DNA of 33,714 nt from Muribacter muris (GCF_001038205.1 NZ_JWIZ01000063.1:1-33714); one strand, 5' to 3'; positions 8,401-17,872 are shown, numbered from the stretch's first letter. Numbers and translations are program-made. The notes: generated from the sequence alone by a model not told the origin.

Positions 8401-9609
8401 ATGAAAGTCATTAAAGACAGTGCCATTTATTTAATCGGCGAGCTTGCCTCTAGAGCAATGCCGTTTCTTTTACTTCCTTATCTTTCCCGAAAATTGGGGG
8501 TAGAAGGGTTCGGATTACTTGCCTACTACCAAACCTATCTAGCGCTTTTCCTGATTATTGTCGGTTTAAGCCAAGAGGGCGCGATTGCCCGCTATTTTTA
8601 TCGCTACGGTAAGCGTTCGTTAGCACTCGTTATTCATTCGGGTTATGCCTACACTTTGTTTAGCGGGGCAATTATTTTGCTGGTCTGCTGGTATTTACAA
8701 TCGGAAATTTTAGCCTATCTGGCATTATCCGCAATTTTCCAATCTTTCTTGAATGTACAACTTAGTGTGCGGCAGTGTCAAAAACAGCCTCTACCTTATA
8801 GCATTATTCAATTTACCTCTAGTCTCTCTTCTGTACTATTAACCGTTTTATTGCTGGAACTTTACCAAACCGAATTAGTCGAAAAGCGGATTTTAGCCAT
8901 TTTTGCCAGCAATATTTTTGTATTCGGCTTGGCTTATCTACTGTATGCCAAAAAACAGAAGCATAAAAAATTTGTCTGGCGGGATTATCGCATTGCGATT
9001 TTCTATTTATTTGGTTTTGGACTTCCTTTAATTTTACACAATGCCAGTCTATTTTTAAAAGGGCAGTTGGATAGAATTTTTATTTATCACGCCTTTAGCG
9101 AGGTTGAATTAGGCTTATATGCAATGGGCGCTCAAATTGCCGCCATTTTAACCGTTATTTTACAAGCAATAAATAAAGCGGCTACTCCCTATTTTTTTGA
9201 GCATTTAAAACAGCGGAAAATCGGGATTACTCAGGTGCATAAATGGGCATTATTTTCCTTATTTATTATTCCGATTCCGGCTATTGTAGTGAGTATTATA
9301 CCTGAGTCTCTAATTGTATGGTTATTGGGAAATCAATTTTTAGGAACAAAATATTATATTGTGATATTCTTGTTTTCAACCGCATTGGTAACTCCTTATT
9401 TTATTTTAGTTAATTACTTATTCTTTTATGGAAAAAACAACTATATTTCATTGTGCTCAATTATCTCAACGATAATATATATATTAGCATTAATTTTATT
9501 AGCCGGCTGGACGAATATAAAATATGTACCTTACGCAGGCATCATCGGTTCGGTAACAATTTTACCTATTCTTTATTTTATGACAAATAAGGTAAGTAAA
9601 ACACAATGA
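8401..9609 (+). CDS. lsgA: LsgA-type oligosaccharide flippase (Wzx-like)
   Basis: Polytopic membrane protein expected to flip undecaprenyl-linked oligosaccharide across the inner membrane. Translation from ATG 8401 gives 402 residues, beginning [22 protein letters not shown] as in Haemophilus LsgA. An in-frame TTG at 8380 lacks a ribosome-binding site, while GGAAAAAG precedes the ATG. About 12 hydrophobic segments span its length, as in the MATE-like polysaccharide transporter family. Base composition changes within the gene: the first two thirds look like the chromosome, and from about 9,250 on the sequence is much richer in A and T, like the next genes. Its stop overlaps the next start (ATGA), so the pair is translationally coupled. 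Confidence 0.85.
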   Translation: MKVIKDSAIYLIGELASRAMPFLLLPYLSRKLGVEGFGLLAYYQTYLALFLIIVGLSQEGAIARYFYRYGKRSLALVIHSGYAYTLFSGAIILLVCWYLQSEILAYLALSAIFQSFLNVQLSVRQCQKQPLPYSIIQFTSSLSSVLLTVLLLELYQTELVEKRILAIFASNIFVFGLAYLLYAKKQKHKKFVWRDYRIAIFYLFGFGLPLILHNASLFLKGQLDRIFIYHAFSEVELGLYAMGAQIAAILTVILQAINKAATPYFFEHLKQRKIGITQVHKWALFSLFIIPIPAIVVSIIPESLIVWLLGNQFLGTKYYIVIFLFSTALVTPYFILVNYLFFYGKNNYISLCSIISTIIYILALILLAGWTNIKYVPYAGIIGSVTILPILYFMTNKVSKTQ

Positions 9610-10541
9610 ATTTAATTTTATGTTATACCCCCCTGCAAGTACTGATCGCAGAGAAAATTATTGAACGTTATCCAACAGAGAACTTTTATGGGGTAATGCT
9701 ATGTTCAGTAAATAATGCTAAATTTGAGTATTATCGTGAGCGGTTAGCACAAAAATGCCAGCACTTTTTTTCTTTTATACAAAGAACAGATAGAATCGGG
9801 CTATTCAAACAAATTCTATGCCTTAAATATCAATTTCATCGAAAAAAATTTGATAACGTATTTATCGCGAGTATCAATGATATTCAAATGCAGTTTATTT
9901 TAAGCAGTATTCGTTTTGATACACTTTATACATTTGATGACGGTACTGCTAATATTGTGCCTTCGAGCGTCTATTATCAACCTGAAGTAAATACCCCTAT
10001 CCGTAGAAACATCAATAAATATCTGAGAAATAAATTTAATGCAGAAAAAATAAAAAAATGTGCTCAATTGCATTATACGATTTATCCCCAATTTACAAAT
10101 ATTATTAAAAATACAGCTTATATTGATTTAAGTCATTCATCGTCCTTTGAAGGCAAGAAAAAAGACGCTGCAATAAATATTTTATTAGGGCAGCCTGTTT
10201 ATCTGGATAATGATAAAAATATTGAACTGGCAAATGGTGTAATTAAACGGTTTAATATTGACTATTATCTGCCTCACCCTAGGGAGCAGTATCAATTAGA
10301 AAATGTAACTTATATTAACACCCCACTGATTTTTGAAGACTATATTAGTCAGCAAACAACAGATAAACAATTTCGTATTTATACTTATTTTAGCAGTGCT
10401 GTACTCAATGTGATGTCAAACTCAAATTTAGATATTTATGCACTTCGTATTAATGTGGATAAACAAGAATATTTAGAATGCTACGAGCTATTTGAGAAAG
10501 TCGGTATCAACATTATTGATATAACAGAAGATTCAAAATGA
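9606..10541 (+). CDS. lsgB: GT52-family glycosyltransferase, LsgB/Lst sialyltransferase-like
   Basis: A 311-residue protein resembling the GT52 lipooligosaccharide sialyltransferases, which move sialic acid from CMP-Neu5Ac to terminal galactose. Visible family features are the N-terminus [18 protein letters not shown], the block [12 protein letters not shown] near residue 105, the central [10 protein letters not shown] motif, and a C-terminal region with an SSAVLNV block. It overlaps both neighbours by ATGA junctions. The gene is strongly AT-rich. Some GT52 enzymes transfer sugars other than sialic acid, so the donor is not certain, and no CMP-sialic acid synthesis gene is in the window. Confidence 0.78.
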   Translation: MNLILCYTPLQVLIAEKIIERYPTENFYGVMLCSVNNAKFEYYRERLAQKCQHFFSFIQRTDRIGLFKQILCLKYQFHRKKFDNVFIASINDIQMQFILSSIRFDTLYTFDDGTANIVPSSVYYQPEVNTPIRRNINKYLRNKFNAEKIKKCAQLHYTIYPQFTNIIKNTAYIDLSHSSSFEGKKKDAAINILLGQPVYLDNDKNIELANGVIKRFNIDYYLPHPREQYQLENVTYINTPLIFEDYISQQTTDKQFRIYTYFSSAVLNVMSNSNLDIYALRINVDKQEYLECYELFEKVGINIIDITEDSK

Positions 10542-11320
10542 AAAAATATGTCATTTCTTTAGAAAAAGATAGCGATCGCAGAGTATTATTTTTTGCTCAA
10601 GCCGATACGCAAGATTTTATAGTATTTTCCGCTATCAATACGATGCAAGCAAGTGAAATTGAGCTAAACCACCAATTTAATCTTGCACAATTTAAACACC
10701 ATTACGGACGTTCAGTAACAAAAGGTGAAATTGGCTGCACATTAAGCCATTTAGCCGTCTATCAATTAATTGTAGAAGATCTTGATATTGCAAAAGATGA
10801 ATATTGCCTAATTTGTGAAGATGATGCCCTATTTGATAAAAATTTCCAAAAAAATATGGAACAGATCATTTGCCAACCTTATTTAAGCGATATGGTTTTA
10901 TTAGGGCAATCAAAAATCCGACAATTTAATGATATAGAATTGGAAATTAATTACCCGACAACCTTCCAATTTTTACAACGCAAACTGCCTGATAGTAGCC
11001 TGACGATAAGTTACCCTTACAAAAATTATTTTGCAGGCACTGTCGCCTATTTAATAAAAAAATCGGCTGCTGAAAAATTTTTAAACATATTGCATACTCA
11101 TCAAAGTATACCTTACTGGCTTGCCGATGATTTTATCTTATTCGGTCATCAGTTCGGGCTGGATATAAAAATTGTGCGTCCACTAATGGTGATTGAAAAT
11201 CCAAATATCAATTCCAATTTGGAAACAAATCGTGGCTCTATCTCGCATCATTTTATCAAAAAAATAATAAAATACCCTTTAAAGAAAGTATTGGCTGTTA
11301 TGAGAAATTTAGGAAAATAA
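10538..11320 (+). CDS. GT25-family LOS glycosyltransferase
   Basis: A 260-residue cytoplasmic enzyme of the LOS galactosyl/glucosyltransferase family (LgtB/LpsA/Lex2B-like). It has the N-terminal [12 protein letters not shown], the [10 protein letters not shown] block at residues 62-71 and the metal-binding EDDA at 94-97. The [14 protein letters not shown] block and LADDF follow. It probably adds a hexose to the growing glycan; linkage and donor cannot be read from the sequence. It overlaps lsgB by four bases and ends one base before the polymerase gene. In the classical Haemophilus lsg order a different gene (lsgC) occupies this place. Confidence 0.85.
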   Translation: MKKYVISLEKDSDRRVLFFAQADTQDFIVFSAINTMQASEIELNHQFNLAQFKHHYGRSVTKGEIGCTLSHLAVYQLIVEDLDIAKDEYCLICEDDALFDKNFQKNMEQIICQPYLSDMVLLGQSKIRQFNDIELEINYPTTFQFLQRKLPDSSLTISYPYKNYFAGTVAYLIKKSAAEKFLNILHTHQSIPYWLADDFILFGHQFGLDIKIVRPLMVIENPNINSNLETNRGSISHHFIKKIIKYPLKKVLAVMRNLGK

Positions 11321-11321
11321 A

Positions 11322-12500
11322 ATGTCTGCGATTCTTAATTTATTTTATCTTTACGATCCTTGGCTATTCCACTTCTTGAGAATGGCATTTTTGGCAGGCG
11401 GAATCTCTCTTTTGATGCTGATTTATAAGGGTTATAAACAGCCGCTTAAACGGGAAATTTGCCTACCGATAGACAGCTTAATCGCAATTATAGGGTTAAT
11501 TATCGTAAGTGCATTCCCAATGTTACTACATCAAACCTATGATTTTTCTGTAACAATAATGTATGTTAAAACCTTATTACTCTTTTTATTAGGCATTGGT
11601 TTATTTCATTATCTATATTATCCGAATAATCAACAACTATTTTTAAGGGATCTTAAAATCGGTATCCTTATTCAGTTTTCCATTGGGCTATTAGCCCTGT
11701 TTGGTGTTTCATTTATTATTGACTTCGCATTATCTACCAATGTGGTATTACCACGCTTTTATGGTTCGGAACAAGAATATCGCCTATATAACATTACTTC
11801 ATCGGCATTCTTTCAGTTAAGTCTATTTTATATTTTCTTGCTGCACTTTATATTGGCATATAATGAAAAGCATAATAATATCCACTCCATTTTTATTTTT
11901 TTAATATTATGTATTGGTTTAATTTCTGGTAGAAGTTTTCTAATATTATCGATTGTAAGTATCATTCTCTATTTTAAATGGCGTTACGTTCCAATACTCT
12001 TATTATTTGTGGCAATCTGTCTTTTTTTAGCAACACAATTTACCGGGCATAAATATGTCGAACACGCGTTAGAACCGCTTATTAATTTAATCTACGGCAA
12101 AGGTAGTGTTAGCTCTTCTACAGATACCCTCGTACAGAAACACCTTTTTATCCCAACGATTAAACAAATATTAATTGGAGATGGCTACTATTTTGCAGTT
12201 CAAGGAGGCTATTATGGCGGTACAGATTCCGGTTTTTTACGGCAGCTATTATATGGCGGTATTGGCTATTTAATGGCTTGCGCTATTTTTACGTTTTACT
12301 TTATCTATCGTCTTGCTCAAAATTGGTTTGATGGAAGTTGGAAATTTATTCTATCCACATTTGCATTATTTACGATTTTAAATATAAAAGCCGATACTTA
12401 TGCTTTCCCCGGTATTATGTTGGTATTGCTAATGTTTTTATCACTATTTGGGCGAAACGGTAAATATATCCTTCTATTTCAATCGCAAGGACATAAATAA
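11322..12500 (+). CDS. Wzy-like oligosaccharide repeat-unit polymerase
   Basis: A 392-residue membrane protein with about ten hydrophobic segments and a large hydrophilic loop at about 245-310 containing the glycine/tyrosine-rich GDGYYFAVQGGYYGGTDSGF. Topology, length and a periplasmic loop with ...GTDSGFLRQLLYGGI fit O-antigen polymerase or ligase (Wzy/WaaL, O-antigen_lig-like) proteins. Beside a flippase, this would be the polymerase that joins repeat units on the periplasmic side. These proteins diverge quickly, so the call rests on topology and context; ligase activity is the main alternative. AT-rich. The stop and the next start share bases (TAATG). Confidence 0.72.
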   Translation: MSAILNLFYLYDPWLFHFLRMAFLAGGISLLMLIYKGYKQPLKREICLPIDSLIAIIGLIIVSAFPMLLHQTYDFSVTIMYVKTLLLFLLGIGLFHYLYYPNNQQLFLRDLKIGILIQFSIGLLALFGVSFIIDFALSTNVVLPRFYGSEQEYRLYNITSSAFFQLSLFYIFLLHFILAYNEKHNNIHSIFIFLILCIGLISGRSFLILSIVSIILYFKWRYVPILLLFVAICLFLATQFTGHKYVEHALEPLINLIYGKGSVSSSTDTLVQKHLFIPTIKQILIGDGYYFAVQGGYYGGTDSGFLRQLLYGGIGYLMACAIFTFYFIYRLAQNWFDGSWKFILSTFALFTILNIKADTYAFPGIMLVLLMFLSLFGRNGKYILLFQSQGHK

Positions 12501-13384
12501 TGTTTAGTATTATTGTGCCATCTTATAATCGTAAGGAAGAAATTCCTTATTTATTAGAGAGTTTATTACATCAAACAGTCTATAATTTTGAAGTTATTAT
12601 TATTGATGATTTTTCCGAAGTACCGGTAGACATTCATCATTTTTATCCTTTTCCCGTAAATATTATTCGGAATAGCGAAAATAAAGGTGCTGCAGAAAGC
12701 CGAAATATTGGTGTACGCTATGCCCAAAATGACTGGTTATTATTTTTAGATGACGATGATAGTTTTTTAGTAACTAAATGTGAATTATTAGAAAAGACTA
12801 TTCAAAACCACCCAGAGATCAATTTTATTTATCATCCGGCAGAATGTATGATGGTTAATGAGCATTTTTCTTATTTCACCCGTCCATTTAAAAATGAAAA
12901 AGAGATTACGCTTGAAGGAATTTTAAAAGCGAATAAAGTCGGCGGTATGCCAATGATCGCAATTAAAAAAGCCTTTTTTGAAAAACTAAAAGGCTTATCT
13001 AGCGATTTATTATCTCTGGAAGATTATGAATTTGTATTAAAAGCTATTTCAGATGAAGAATTTAAACCCAAATATATTGATAAAGCCTTAACAAAATGTG
13101 CATTTCATACCCAACGAGCAAGTGTTTCAACTAATACAGCTCATACGGAACGTGCCATCGAGCTTATCCGACAAAAATATGTCAAAACGGCTGAACAAGC
13201 TAAATATTTTGAATTTAATTCATTATATATGTTGGCTTATCCGCATATAATGAATTTATCTCGTCGTGCAGCCCGTTTTTATTTAAAAATGGGCTGGCAA
13301 AGTAAAAAGATAAAATATTTTATTATTGCGTTCATCACCTTTATTTCGCCGAAATTAGCTATCAATCTTAAGAGATTTATCTAA
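12500..13384 (+). CDS. lsgE: GT2-family glycosyltransferase, LsgE-like
   Basis: A 294-residue GT-A fold glycosyltransferase: N-terminal FSIIVPSYNRKEEI, IIDDFS near residue 36, NKGAAESRN at 61-69 and the metal-binding LFLDDDD at 81-87. The C-terminal part is basic with a short hydrophobic stretch, suggesting contact with the inner face of the membrane. Its length and position just before the LsgF-like gene match Haemophilus LsgE. It is coupled on both sides by TAATG overlaps. The sugar transferred is unknown. Confidence 0.8.
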   Translation: MFSIIVPSYNRKEEIPYLLESLLHQTVYNFEVIIIDDFSEVPVDIHHFYPFPVNIIRNSENKGAAESRNIGVRYAQNDWLLFLDDDDSFLVTKCELLEKTIQNHPEINFIYHPAECMMVNEHFSYFTRPFKNEKEITLEGILKANKVGGMPMIAIKKAFFEKLKGLSSDLLSLEDYEFVLKAISDEEFKPKYIDKALTKCAFHTQRASVSTNTAHTERAIELIRQKYVKTAEQAKYFEFNSLYMLAYPHIMNLSRRAARFYLKMGWQSKKIKYFIIAFITFISPKLAINLKRFI

Positions 13385-14184
13385 TGAAATTTTCCGTGTT
13401 AATGTCCCTGTATGTAAAAGAAAATCCGCAATTCTTACGGGAATGTTTTGAAAGTCTATTAGCTCAAACGGCACAAGCCGACGAAATTGTATTAGTGTTT
13501 GACGGCAAATTAACCGATGAATTAGAACACATTGTGCAAACTTTTACCGACAAGCTACCGCTTGTTATCGTCCGTTTACCGCAAAATCAAGGGTTAGGCA
13601 AAGCACTGAATATAGGTTTAATTCACTGCCAAAATGAGTGGGTATGCCGAATGGATACCGATGACATTTGTGTACCGACACGCTTTGAAAAGCAGGTTGC
13701 TTTTATCAAAGACAATCCTGAAACGGTAATTTTTGGCGGACAAATTGCCGAATTTGGTCGAAATAAAGAAGATATTGTCGGTTATCGGGAAGTGCCTACA
13801 TCGAACGATGAAATTATCAAATTCACCCGCAAACGTTGCCCGTTTAATCATATGACAGTCGCTTACCAAAAATCAGCAGTCCTTGAAGCCGGCGGTTATC
13901 AGGATTTGCAGGAAGATTATTATCTGTGGATAAAATTGATCGCCTCTGGTAAAAAAGCGGCAAATTTGCCGGATATTTTAGTGTATGCACGGGTCGGTAA
14001 CGGTATGGTCGCACGGCGCAGCGGACTGAATCAAGCTAAAGCGGAATGGCGTCTGTTCAAACTCAAACGCCATACGGGCTTACAAGGCTTATTAGACGGC
14101 TTGGCTATTTTTTTAATGCGGGCTATTCCTCGTCTATTACCTGTCAGCCTACTAAGCCGTCTCTACCAATTAACCCGCCGATAG
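13384..14184 (+). CDS. lsgF: GT2-family glycosyltransferase, LsgF/AmsE-like
   Basis: A 266-residue GT-A enzyme with MKFSVLMSLYVKENP at the start, RMDTDDI (Asp91-Asp94) for metal and nucleotide binding, KRCPFNHMTVAYQK in the centre and the acceptor-site LQEDYYLWIKL. These blocks match the amylovoran AmsE / Haemophilus LsgF group. Composition returns to that of the surrounding chromosome, unlike the four genes before it. It closes the operon and faces the AhpD-like gene across 24 bases that hold only a weak GCCCTT/AAGGGC hairpin. Confidence 0.85.
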   Translation: MKFSVLMSLYVKENPQFLRECFESLLAQTAQADEIVLVFDGKLTDELEHIVQTFTDKLPLVIVRLPQNQGLGKALNIGLIHCQNEWVCRMDTDDICVPTRFEKQVAFIKDNPETVIFGGQIAEFGRNKEDIVGYREVPTSNDEIIKFTRKRCPFNHMTVAYQKSAVLEAGGYQDLQEDYYLWIKLIASGKKAANLPDILVYARVGNGMVARRSGLNQAKAEWRLFKLKRHTGLQGLLDGLAIFLMRAIPRLLPVSLLSRLYQLTRR

Positions 14185-14208
14185 CTTGCCCTTACTCAAA
14201 GGGCATAA

Positions 14209-14754
14209 CTAGGCATAGTCTTGCAGTTCAGGATTAATCGGCGTATTGGCGATATTATTCGCATAATTGCACAGTGTAGCCAAACTCACCCCTAAAATGA
14301 CATCAAGGGCATTTTGTTGCGTATAACCGGCAGCAAAGAACTCATTTAATTGGGCTTGGCTGAGCTTCGCTTTTTGCAAGATCACCGCAAGGGTGAAGCG
14401 TGCTAAAGTATCCAATTTCAAATCACTCTCAATACGAGCAGTCGCCCGTAAGGCTTGCACAATATCTTGAGGTATTTGCAACTGTTTTAATGAAATTTTG
14501 GTATGCCCCGCCACACAGAAACCGCAGCCATTTACCACCGCAGCGGTAATTTGTACGACTTCCCGTTCTGTCGGCGTTAAGCTATTGCGTCCGTTGATCG
14601 CCCCTACCGTCCGATAAGTCTCTAAGGCAGTCGGTGCATTTGCTAATACCCCAATTAAATTAGGAATAAAACCGTTTGTGGTTTGAACCGCTTCAAGCGC
14701 CTCTTTTACTTCGTGTGGCGCAGTCTCTAGAGTATGAATCTGAAAATTAGACAT
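14209..14754 (-). CDS. AhpD-like carboxymuconolactone decarboxylase-family protein
   Basis: A 181-residue all-helical protein with the AhpD-type site: Glu63/Glu65 in LTPTEREVV, then Cys77 and Cys80 in NGCGFC and His84 in VAGHT. This E...CxxC...H set gives thiol-based peroxidase activity in AhpD and its relatives. A role in peroxide or organic hydroperoxide detoxification is inferred; many proteins of this family have no known substrate. The ATG has an AAGAGG site. It seems to be a single-gene unit and is divergent from the Maf gene. Confidence 0.85.
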   Translation of the reverse strand: MSNFQIHTLETAPHEVKEALEAVQTTNGFIPNLIGVLANAPTALETYRTVGAINGRNSLTPTEREVVQITAAVVNGCGFCVAGHTKISLKQLQIPQDIVQALRATARIESDLKLDTLARFTLAVILQKAKLSQAQLNEFFAAGYTQQNALDVILGVSLATLCNYANNIANTPINPELQDYA

Positions 14755-14857
14755 TGTATTTACCTCTTTTGTTTAGAATGGTGCTATCATAAAAAATCTA
14801 ATATTAAGATCAACGATTAAAAAATCATCTTATATGACAAAAAATTATGGAGAAAAG

Positions 14858-15424
14858 ATGGTGAATACACTTTACCTTGCTTCAAATAGCCCACGCCGTT
14901 GGGAATTACTGCAAAACATCGGGTTAAATGTACTTCGTATTGAAAGCGAAGTGGATGAAACCCCTTTTACCAATGAAAACGCCAAAGCCTACTGTTTACG
15001 CATAGCATTAAGTAAAAATAAAGCAGCACAAGCGGTACTTTCGCGGCAAAACCTTGCAAATCACCCAATCCTAACCGCCGATACTACCGTATCTATTGAC
15101 GGGAAAATATTAGGCAAACCGAAAGATCACGAAGATGCCTTTGCAATGCTGAAACAGCTCTCCGGACGTACCCACCAAGTATTTACCGCTATTTGTGTAA
15201 GCAATGGCAACCAGCTCTCTTCTTGTGTGCAGACCAGCGAAGTAACCTTTAAAACACTGAGCGATAACGATATTCACGCCTACATTGCCAGCGGAGAGCC
15301 GATGGACAAAGCCGGTGCTTATGGGATTCAAAAACTATTCAGTGGTTATAAGGACTTAAATTGTTTGACAAGCTGGTTACTATTTAGTGGGCAACAAATT
15401 AGCAGTCTTGATGAATTATTTTAA
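14858..15424 (+). CDS. Maf/YhdE-family nucleotide pyrophosphatase with eroded C-terminus
   Basis: Maf proteins hydrolyse nucleoside triphosphates (dTTP/UTP for the YhdE group), cleansing the pool or restraining division. The start at ATG 14858 has GGAG five bases upstream and gives MVNTLYLASNSPRR, the family N-terminus; an ATG at 14834 lacks such a site. Residues 9-14 (SNSPRR), Glu34-Thr35, catalytic Asp75 in TADTTV, SGRTHQV and EPMDKAGAYGIQ are intact. After GIQ (residue 158) the expected glycine-rich strand and GSY..VVGLPL...T motif are missing. Instead there are 30 residues (KLFSGYKDLNCLTSW...) that look like the remains of that region after a small deletion and frame changes. The product may be inactive. 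An uptake sequence lies inside the gene at 15028. Confidence 0.75.
   Translation: MVNTLYLASNSPRRWELLQNIGLNVLRIESEVDETPFTNENAKAYCLRIALSKNKAAQAVLSRQNLANHPILTADTTVSIDGKILGKPKDHEDAFAMLKQLSGRTHQVFTAICVSNGNQLSSCVQTSEVTFKTLSDNDIHAYIASGEPMDKAGAYGIQKLFSGYKDLNCLTSWLLFSGQQISSLDELF
15028..15036 (+). repeat. DNA uptake sequence, Apl type
   Basis: Exact ACAAGCGGT inside the Maf coding sequence. A poorer flank (ACTTTCGCGGC) follows. Confidence 0.75.
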
Positions 15425-16090
15425 CAAGGTTTTCGGCATTCCTTGCGAAAAAGTGACTATTCCGAAGCTACGGGCTATTTAGACAGTGTGAAAGGTGTCT
15501 GTGAGTGCTAAATATCAATGCCAAGAAAAGACGCTACTTGTTCTTGATCTGCTCTATCTTTGCACACGTCGGCGAATTATAAGCAGGCACACTATTTTGC
15601 CTTAATTGGCTTCTTACAGCTGATTCATTTAACCCACCTAGAGTATATTTTCTTCAGCTCTACTAAATCAGAATTTATCCGGTTTATTGATGCGATGATC
15701 GAAGATAATTTAGTATATAAAATTCTAATGAAAATGCCCTTTAAGTGAAGTTTAAAGAGCATTTAAATTTAGTGGGCTTGTTTATATAGGAGAGAAACGA
15801 ATAGCAAACAGGTACGGTTATCTGATAAAAAACGGATCGGTAGGTTAAAAACATAGCATTAGCCTAAGTCTTTTAGCACTCTTTTGTTATCGTGAAATCC
15901 AGCTACAGTCTGACAAATTGTAGGGAAAATAGGCTGATAAGCTCAGCTTTTGTATAGAGTGTGAACATCAGGTGTTTCCTTAATTGAATAAATAATAAAC
16001 AATGACAATAGTAACTCTCGTGAAATAGGATAGCAAGTCTTATATAGGACAAACGGAAGTAGTAAGCGATATTGTAGGCAAGGGATAAAG
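15425..16090. other. About 670 bases without a recognisable gene
   Basis: Both strands are broken by frequent stops. The longest open stretch, 15560-15748 (+), encodes 62 residues with a hydrophobic core (ALIGFLQLIHLTHLEYIFF) but has no good ribosome-binding site and no family I know. The texture is that of decayed DNA, next to an eroded Maf gene and a 14-bp inverted repeat. I see no tRNA, tmRNA, RNase P or 6S-like signature. Confidence 0.5.
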
Positions 16091-16140
16091 ATGAACCACT
16101 AAAATGAGGGGGGCTTTGTTTCGCTTTTTTAGTGGTTCAT
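16091..16140. repeat. 14-bp perfect inverted repeat
   Basis: ATGAACCACTAAAA at 16091-16104 is exactly mirrored by TTTTAGTGGTTCAT at 16127-16140, with 22 bases between. No T-run follows on either strand, so an ordinary terminator is not a good fit. It could be the remnant of an insertion-element end, a MITE-like unit or an RNA hairpin. Confidence 0.6.
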
Positions 16141-16243
16141 TTTCGCAATTTTTGTGGCTGGTAACAACCAACTATTTTTCCCTACCTGCCTTTTGATTTA
16201 TTGAAAAATAAATATGGCGATCCCCCCTTATTATTTCTCTTCT

Positions 16244-17698
16244 CTATTCTCTATATGATATCTCCGCCAAAATCTCTGTCAGCAACTGCCAGTAAATCTC
16301 GACTGCCGGGATATGCACTTTTTCATCGGGGGAGTGGGCATTGCGGATAGTCGGGCCGATCGAGACCACATCAATATGCGGGTAGATCTCTTTAATTAAG
16401 CCGCATTCCAGTCCGGCGTGAATGACTTTGATTTTGGCTTCATCGCCTAAAATGCGATCGTAAATCCGCTTGGTCAGCGGGGTGATGTTTGATTTAGGAT
16501 CAGGTTGCCAGCCGGGGTAGCTGCCAGAAAATGCTACTGTTGCACCGGTTAAGGCGGCGAGTGAGCTGAGTTTGCCTCTCACATCCGCTTTACCGTTTTC
16601 AATCAGTGAGCGAACTAAGATCTGTGCCGTAACGCCCTGATCGTCAGTGGTGAGAATGCCTACACTCAATGATGTTTCTACCACATCTTTCACCACATCG
16701 CTTTGTCGGATAATGCCGTTTGGCAAGATGTTGAGCAAATGGATCAGCTTCGTTGAGTCGGCACGGCTAAAGACTTGTGCAGTCGGCGTGGCAGCTTCCA
16801 AATGCAAGGTTAAATTCGGCTCGGCAAGGTTGAGTTCTAGGGCTAATTGGCGTTCAATCTGTTGAAGACAAGCGGTGAGTTCGTCCCGATCCTTTGCAAA
16901 AAATGCCAGGGAAACGCCTGCTTCCCGTGGGATTGCATTTCGCACCGAGCCGCCTTGAATGTGGGCGATTTGGAAGGCGAAACGGTTATCTAGCTCGGCT
17001 AACATTCTGGCGAGTAATTTAATCGCATTGGCACGAGTGGTGTGAATATCGCAGCCGGAATGCCCGCCTTGTAAGCCTTTTAGCTGGATATGCATTGCCG
17101 CATTAAACGGATTAGGCTCAAAGGTGATCGGCAGGTTGAGCGTTGCATCTTCGCCGCCGGCACAGCCGATGTAAATTTCGCCGTTATCTTCCGTATCAGT
17201 GTTGATCATCATTTCCGCTTTCAGCCAGTTCGGACGCAGCCCTAATGCGCCTTCCATTCCGGCTTCTTCCGTCATCGTCAGTAAAATTTCTAATTCAGGG
17301 TGAGCTAAATCATTGGCATCAAGCACCGCCAAGCACGAGGCTAAACCGATGCCGTTATCTGCCCCTAAGGTTGTCCCTTTGGCTTTGACCCATTCTCCGT
17401 CAATATAGGGTTGGATTGGGTCGGTCTGGAAATTATGTTGCGTGCCTTCGTTGGCTTGCGGCACCATATCCAAATGCGCTTGCAGAGCAACGGTCGGGCG
17501 GTTCTCCATACCTGCGGTGGCAGGCTTACGGATCAGGATATTGCCGGCATCGTCCCGTTCAACAAACAGATTTTTTGAAATTGCCCATTGTACGATAAAT
17601 TGGGCGAGCGGTTCTTCGTGATAGGACGGGTGGGGAATTGCGCAGATTTTGTCGAACCATTGCCATAATAATGACGGTTGTAGAGTGGCTAAAGACAT
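16244..17698 (-). CDS. pepD: Aminoacyl-histidine dipeptidase (peptidase D)
   Basis: Cytoplasmic zinc dipeptidase of the M20 family that cleaves Xaa-His and other dipeptides. The 484-residue protein has metal and catalytic residues in order: His75 and Asp77 in QAHLDMVP, Asp114 in LGADNGIG, Glu144-Glu145 in [10 protein letters not shown] and the NTDTED block. A lid/dimerisation domain follows, with the C-terminal HAGLECG and RNAHSPDE blocks. It is full length. The start has a GCGAGG site. An uptake sequence lies within the gene at 16868. Confidence 0.95.
   Translation of the reverse strand: MSLATLQPSLLWQWFDKICAIPHPSYHEEPLAQFIVQWAISKNLFVERDDAGNILIRKPATAGMENRPTVALQAHLDMVPQANEGTQHNFQTDPIQPYIDGEWVKAKGTTLGADNGIGLASCLAVLDANDLAHPELEILLTMTEEAGMEGALGLRPNWLKAEMMINTDTEDNGEIYIGCAGGEDATLNLPITFEPNPFNAAMHIQLKGLQGGHSGCDIHTTRANAIKLLARMLAELDNRFAFQIAHIQGGSVRNAIPREAGVSLAFFAKDRDELTACLQQIERQLALELNLAEPNLTLHLEAATPTAQVFSRADSTKLIHLLNILPNGIIRQSDVVKDVVETSLSVGILTTDDQGVTAQILVRSLIENGKADVRGKLSSLAALTGATVAFSGSYPGWQPDPKSNITPLTKRIYDRILGDEAKIKVIHAGLECGLIKEIYPHIDVVSIGPTIRNAHSPDEKVHIPAVEIYWQLLTEILAEISYRE
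16868..16876 (+). repeat. DNA uptake sequence, Apl type
   Basis: Exact ACAAGCGGT inside pepD, read on the plus strand. Confidence 0.7.
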
Positions 17699-17723
17699 TG
17701 TTTACCTCGCTTTATGTTGCATA

Positions 17724-17732
17724 ACAAGCGGT
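17724..17732 (+). repeat. DNA uptake sequence, Apl type
   Basis: Exact ACAAGCGGT followed by CGGTTGAG and, after an AT-rich gap, TTGCAAAAATT. It sits between the divergent pepD and gpt genes; a partial inverse copy (GACCGTTTG) follows at about 17765. Confidence 0.85.
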
Positions 17733-17758
17733 CGGTTGAGCATTAAATGTTGCAAAAA

Positions 17759-17788
17759 TTGCCCGACCGTTTGATTTTATTGTAGAAT
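17759..17788 (+). promoter_or_regulatory. Candidate gpt promoter
   Basis: TTGCCC, an 18-bp spacer and TAGAAT. Transcription would start near 17795, leaving a leader of about 78 bases. Confidence 0.45.
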
Positions 17789-17803
17789 AGTACCCAAATG
17801 ATA

Positions 17804-17821
17804 GCACGAAAGTGCCTTTCG
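17804..17821 (+). promoter_or_regulatory. Overlapping alternative hairpins in the gpt leader
   Basis: GCAC-GAAA-GTGC (17804-17815) and CGAAAG-TGC-CTTTCG (17807-17821) share bases and cannot form together. They lie upstream of the terminator-like hairpin at 17838 and could be the switch part of an attenuator. Confidence 0.4.
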
Positions 17822-17837
17822 AGTGATGGTTTCTTTT

Positions 17838-17861
17838 TGTGGCGATTGCCACACTTTTTTT
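17838..17861 (+). terminator. Terminator-like hairpin in the gpt leader (attenuator)
   Basis: TGTGGC-GATT-GCCACA followed by C and seven T, ending 11 bases before the gpt start codon. No plus-strand gene lies upstream that it could terminate, so it belongs to the gpt leader itself. The ribosome-binding site (TAGG) begins at the end of the T-run. Confidence 0.6.
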
Positions 17862-17872
17862 AGGTAACGACA

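Noticed and set aside
14188-14204. Hairpin GCCCTT-ACTCA-AAGGGC between lsgF and the AhpD-like gene
   Set aside because: Short stem and no T-run on either strand; not enough to call a terminator.
15560-15748. A 62-residue plus-strand frame in the gap after the Maf gene
   Set aside because: No convincing ribosome-binding site, no family resemblance, and surrounding sequence looks decayed.
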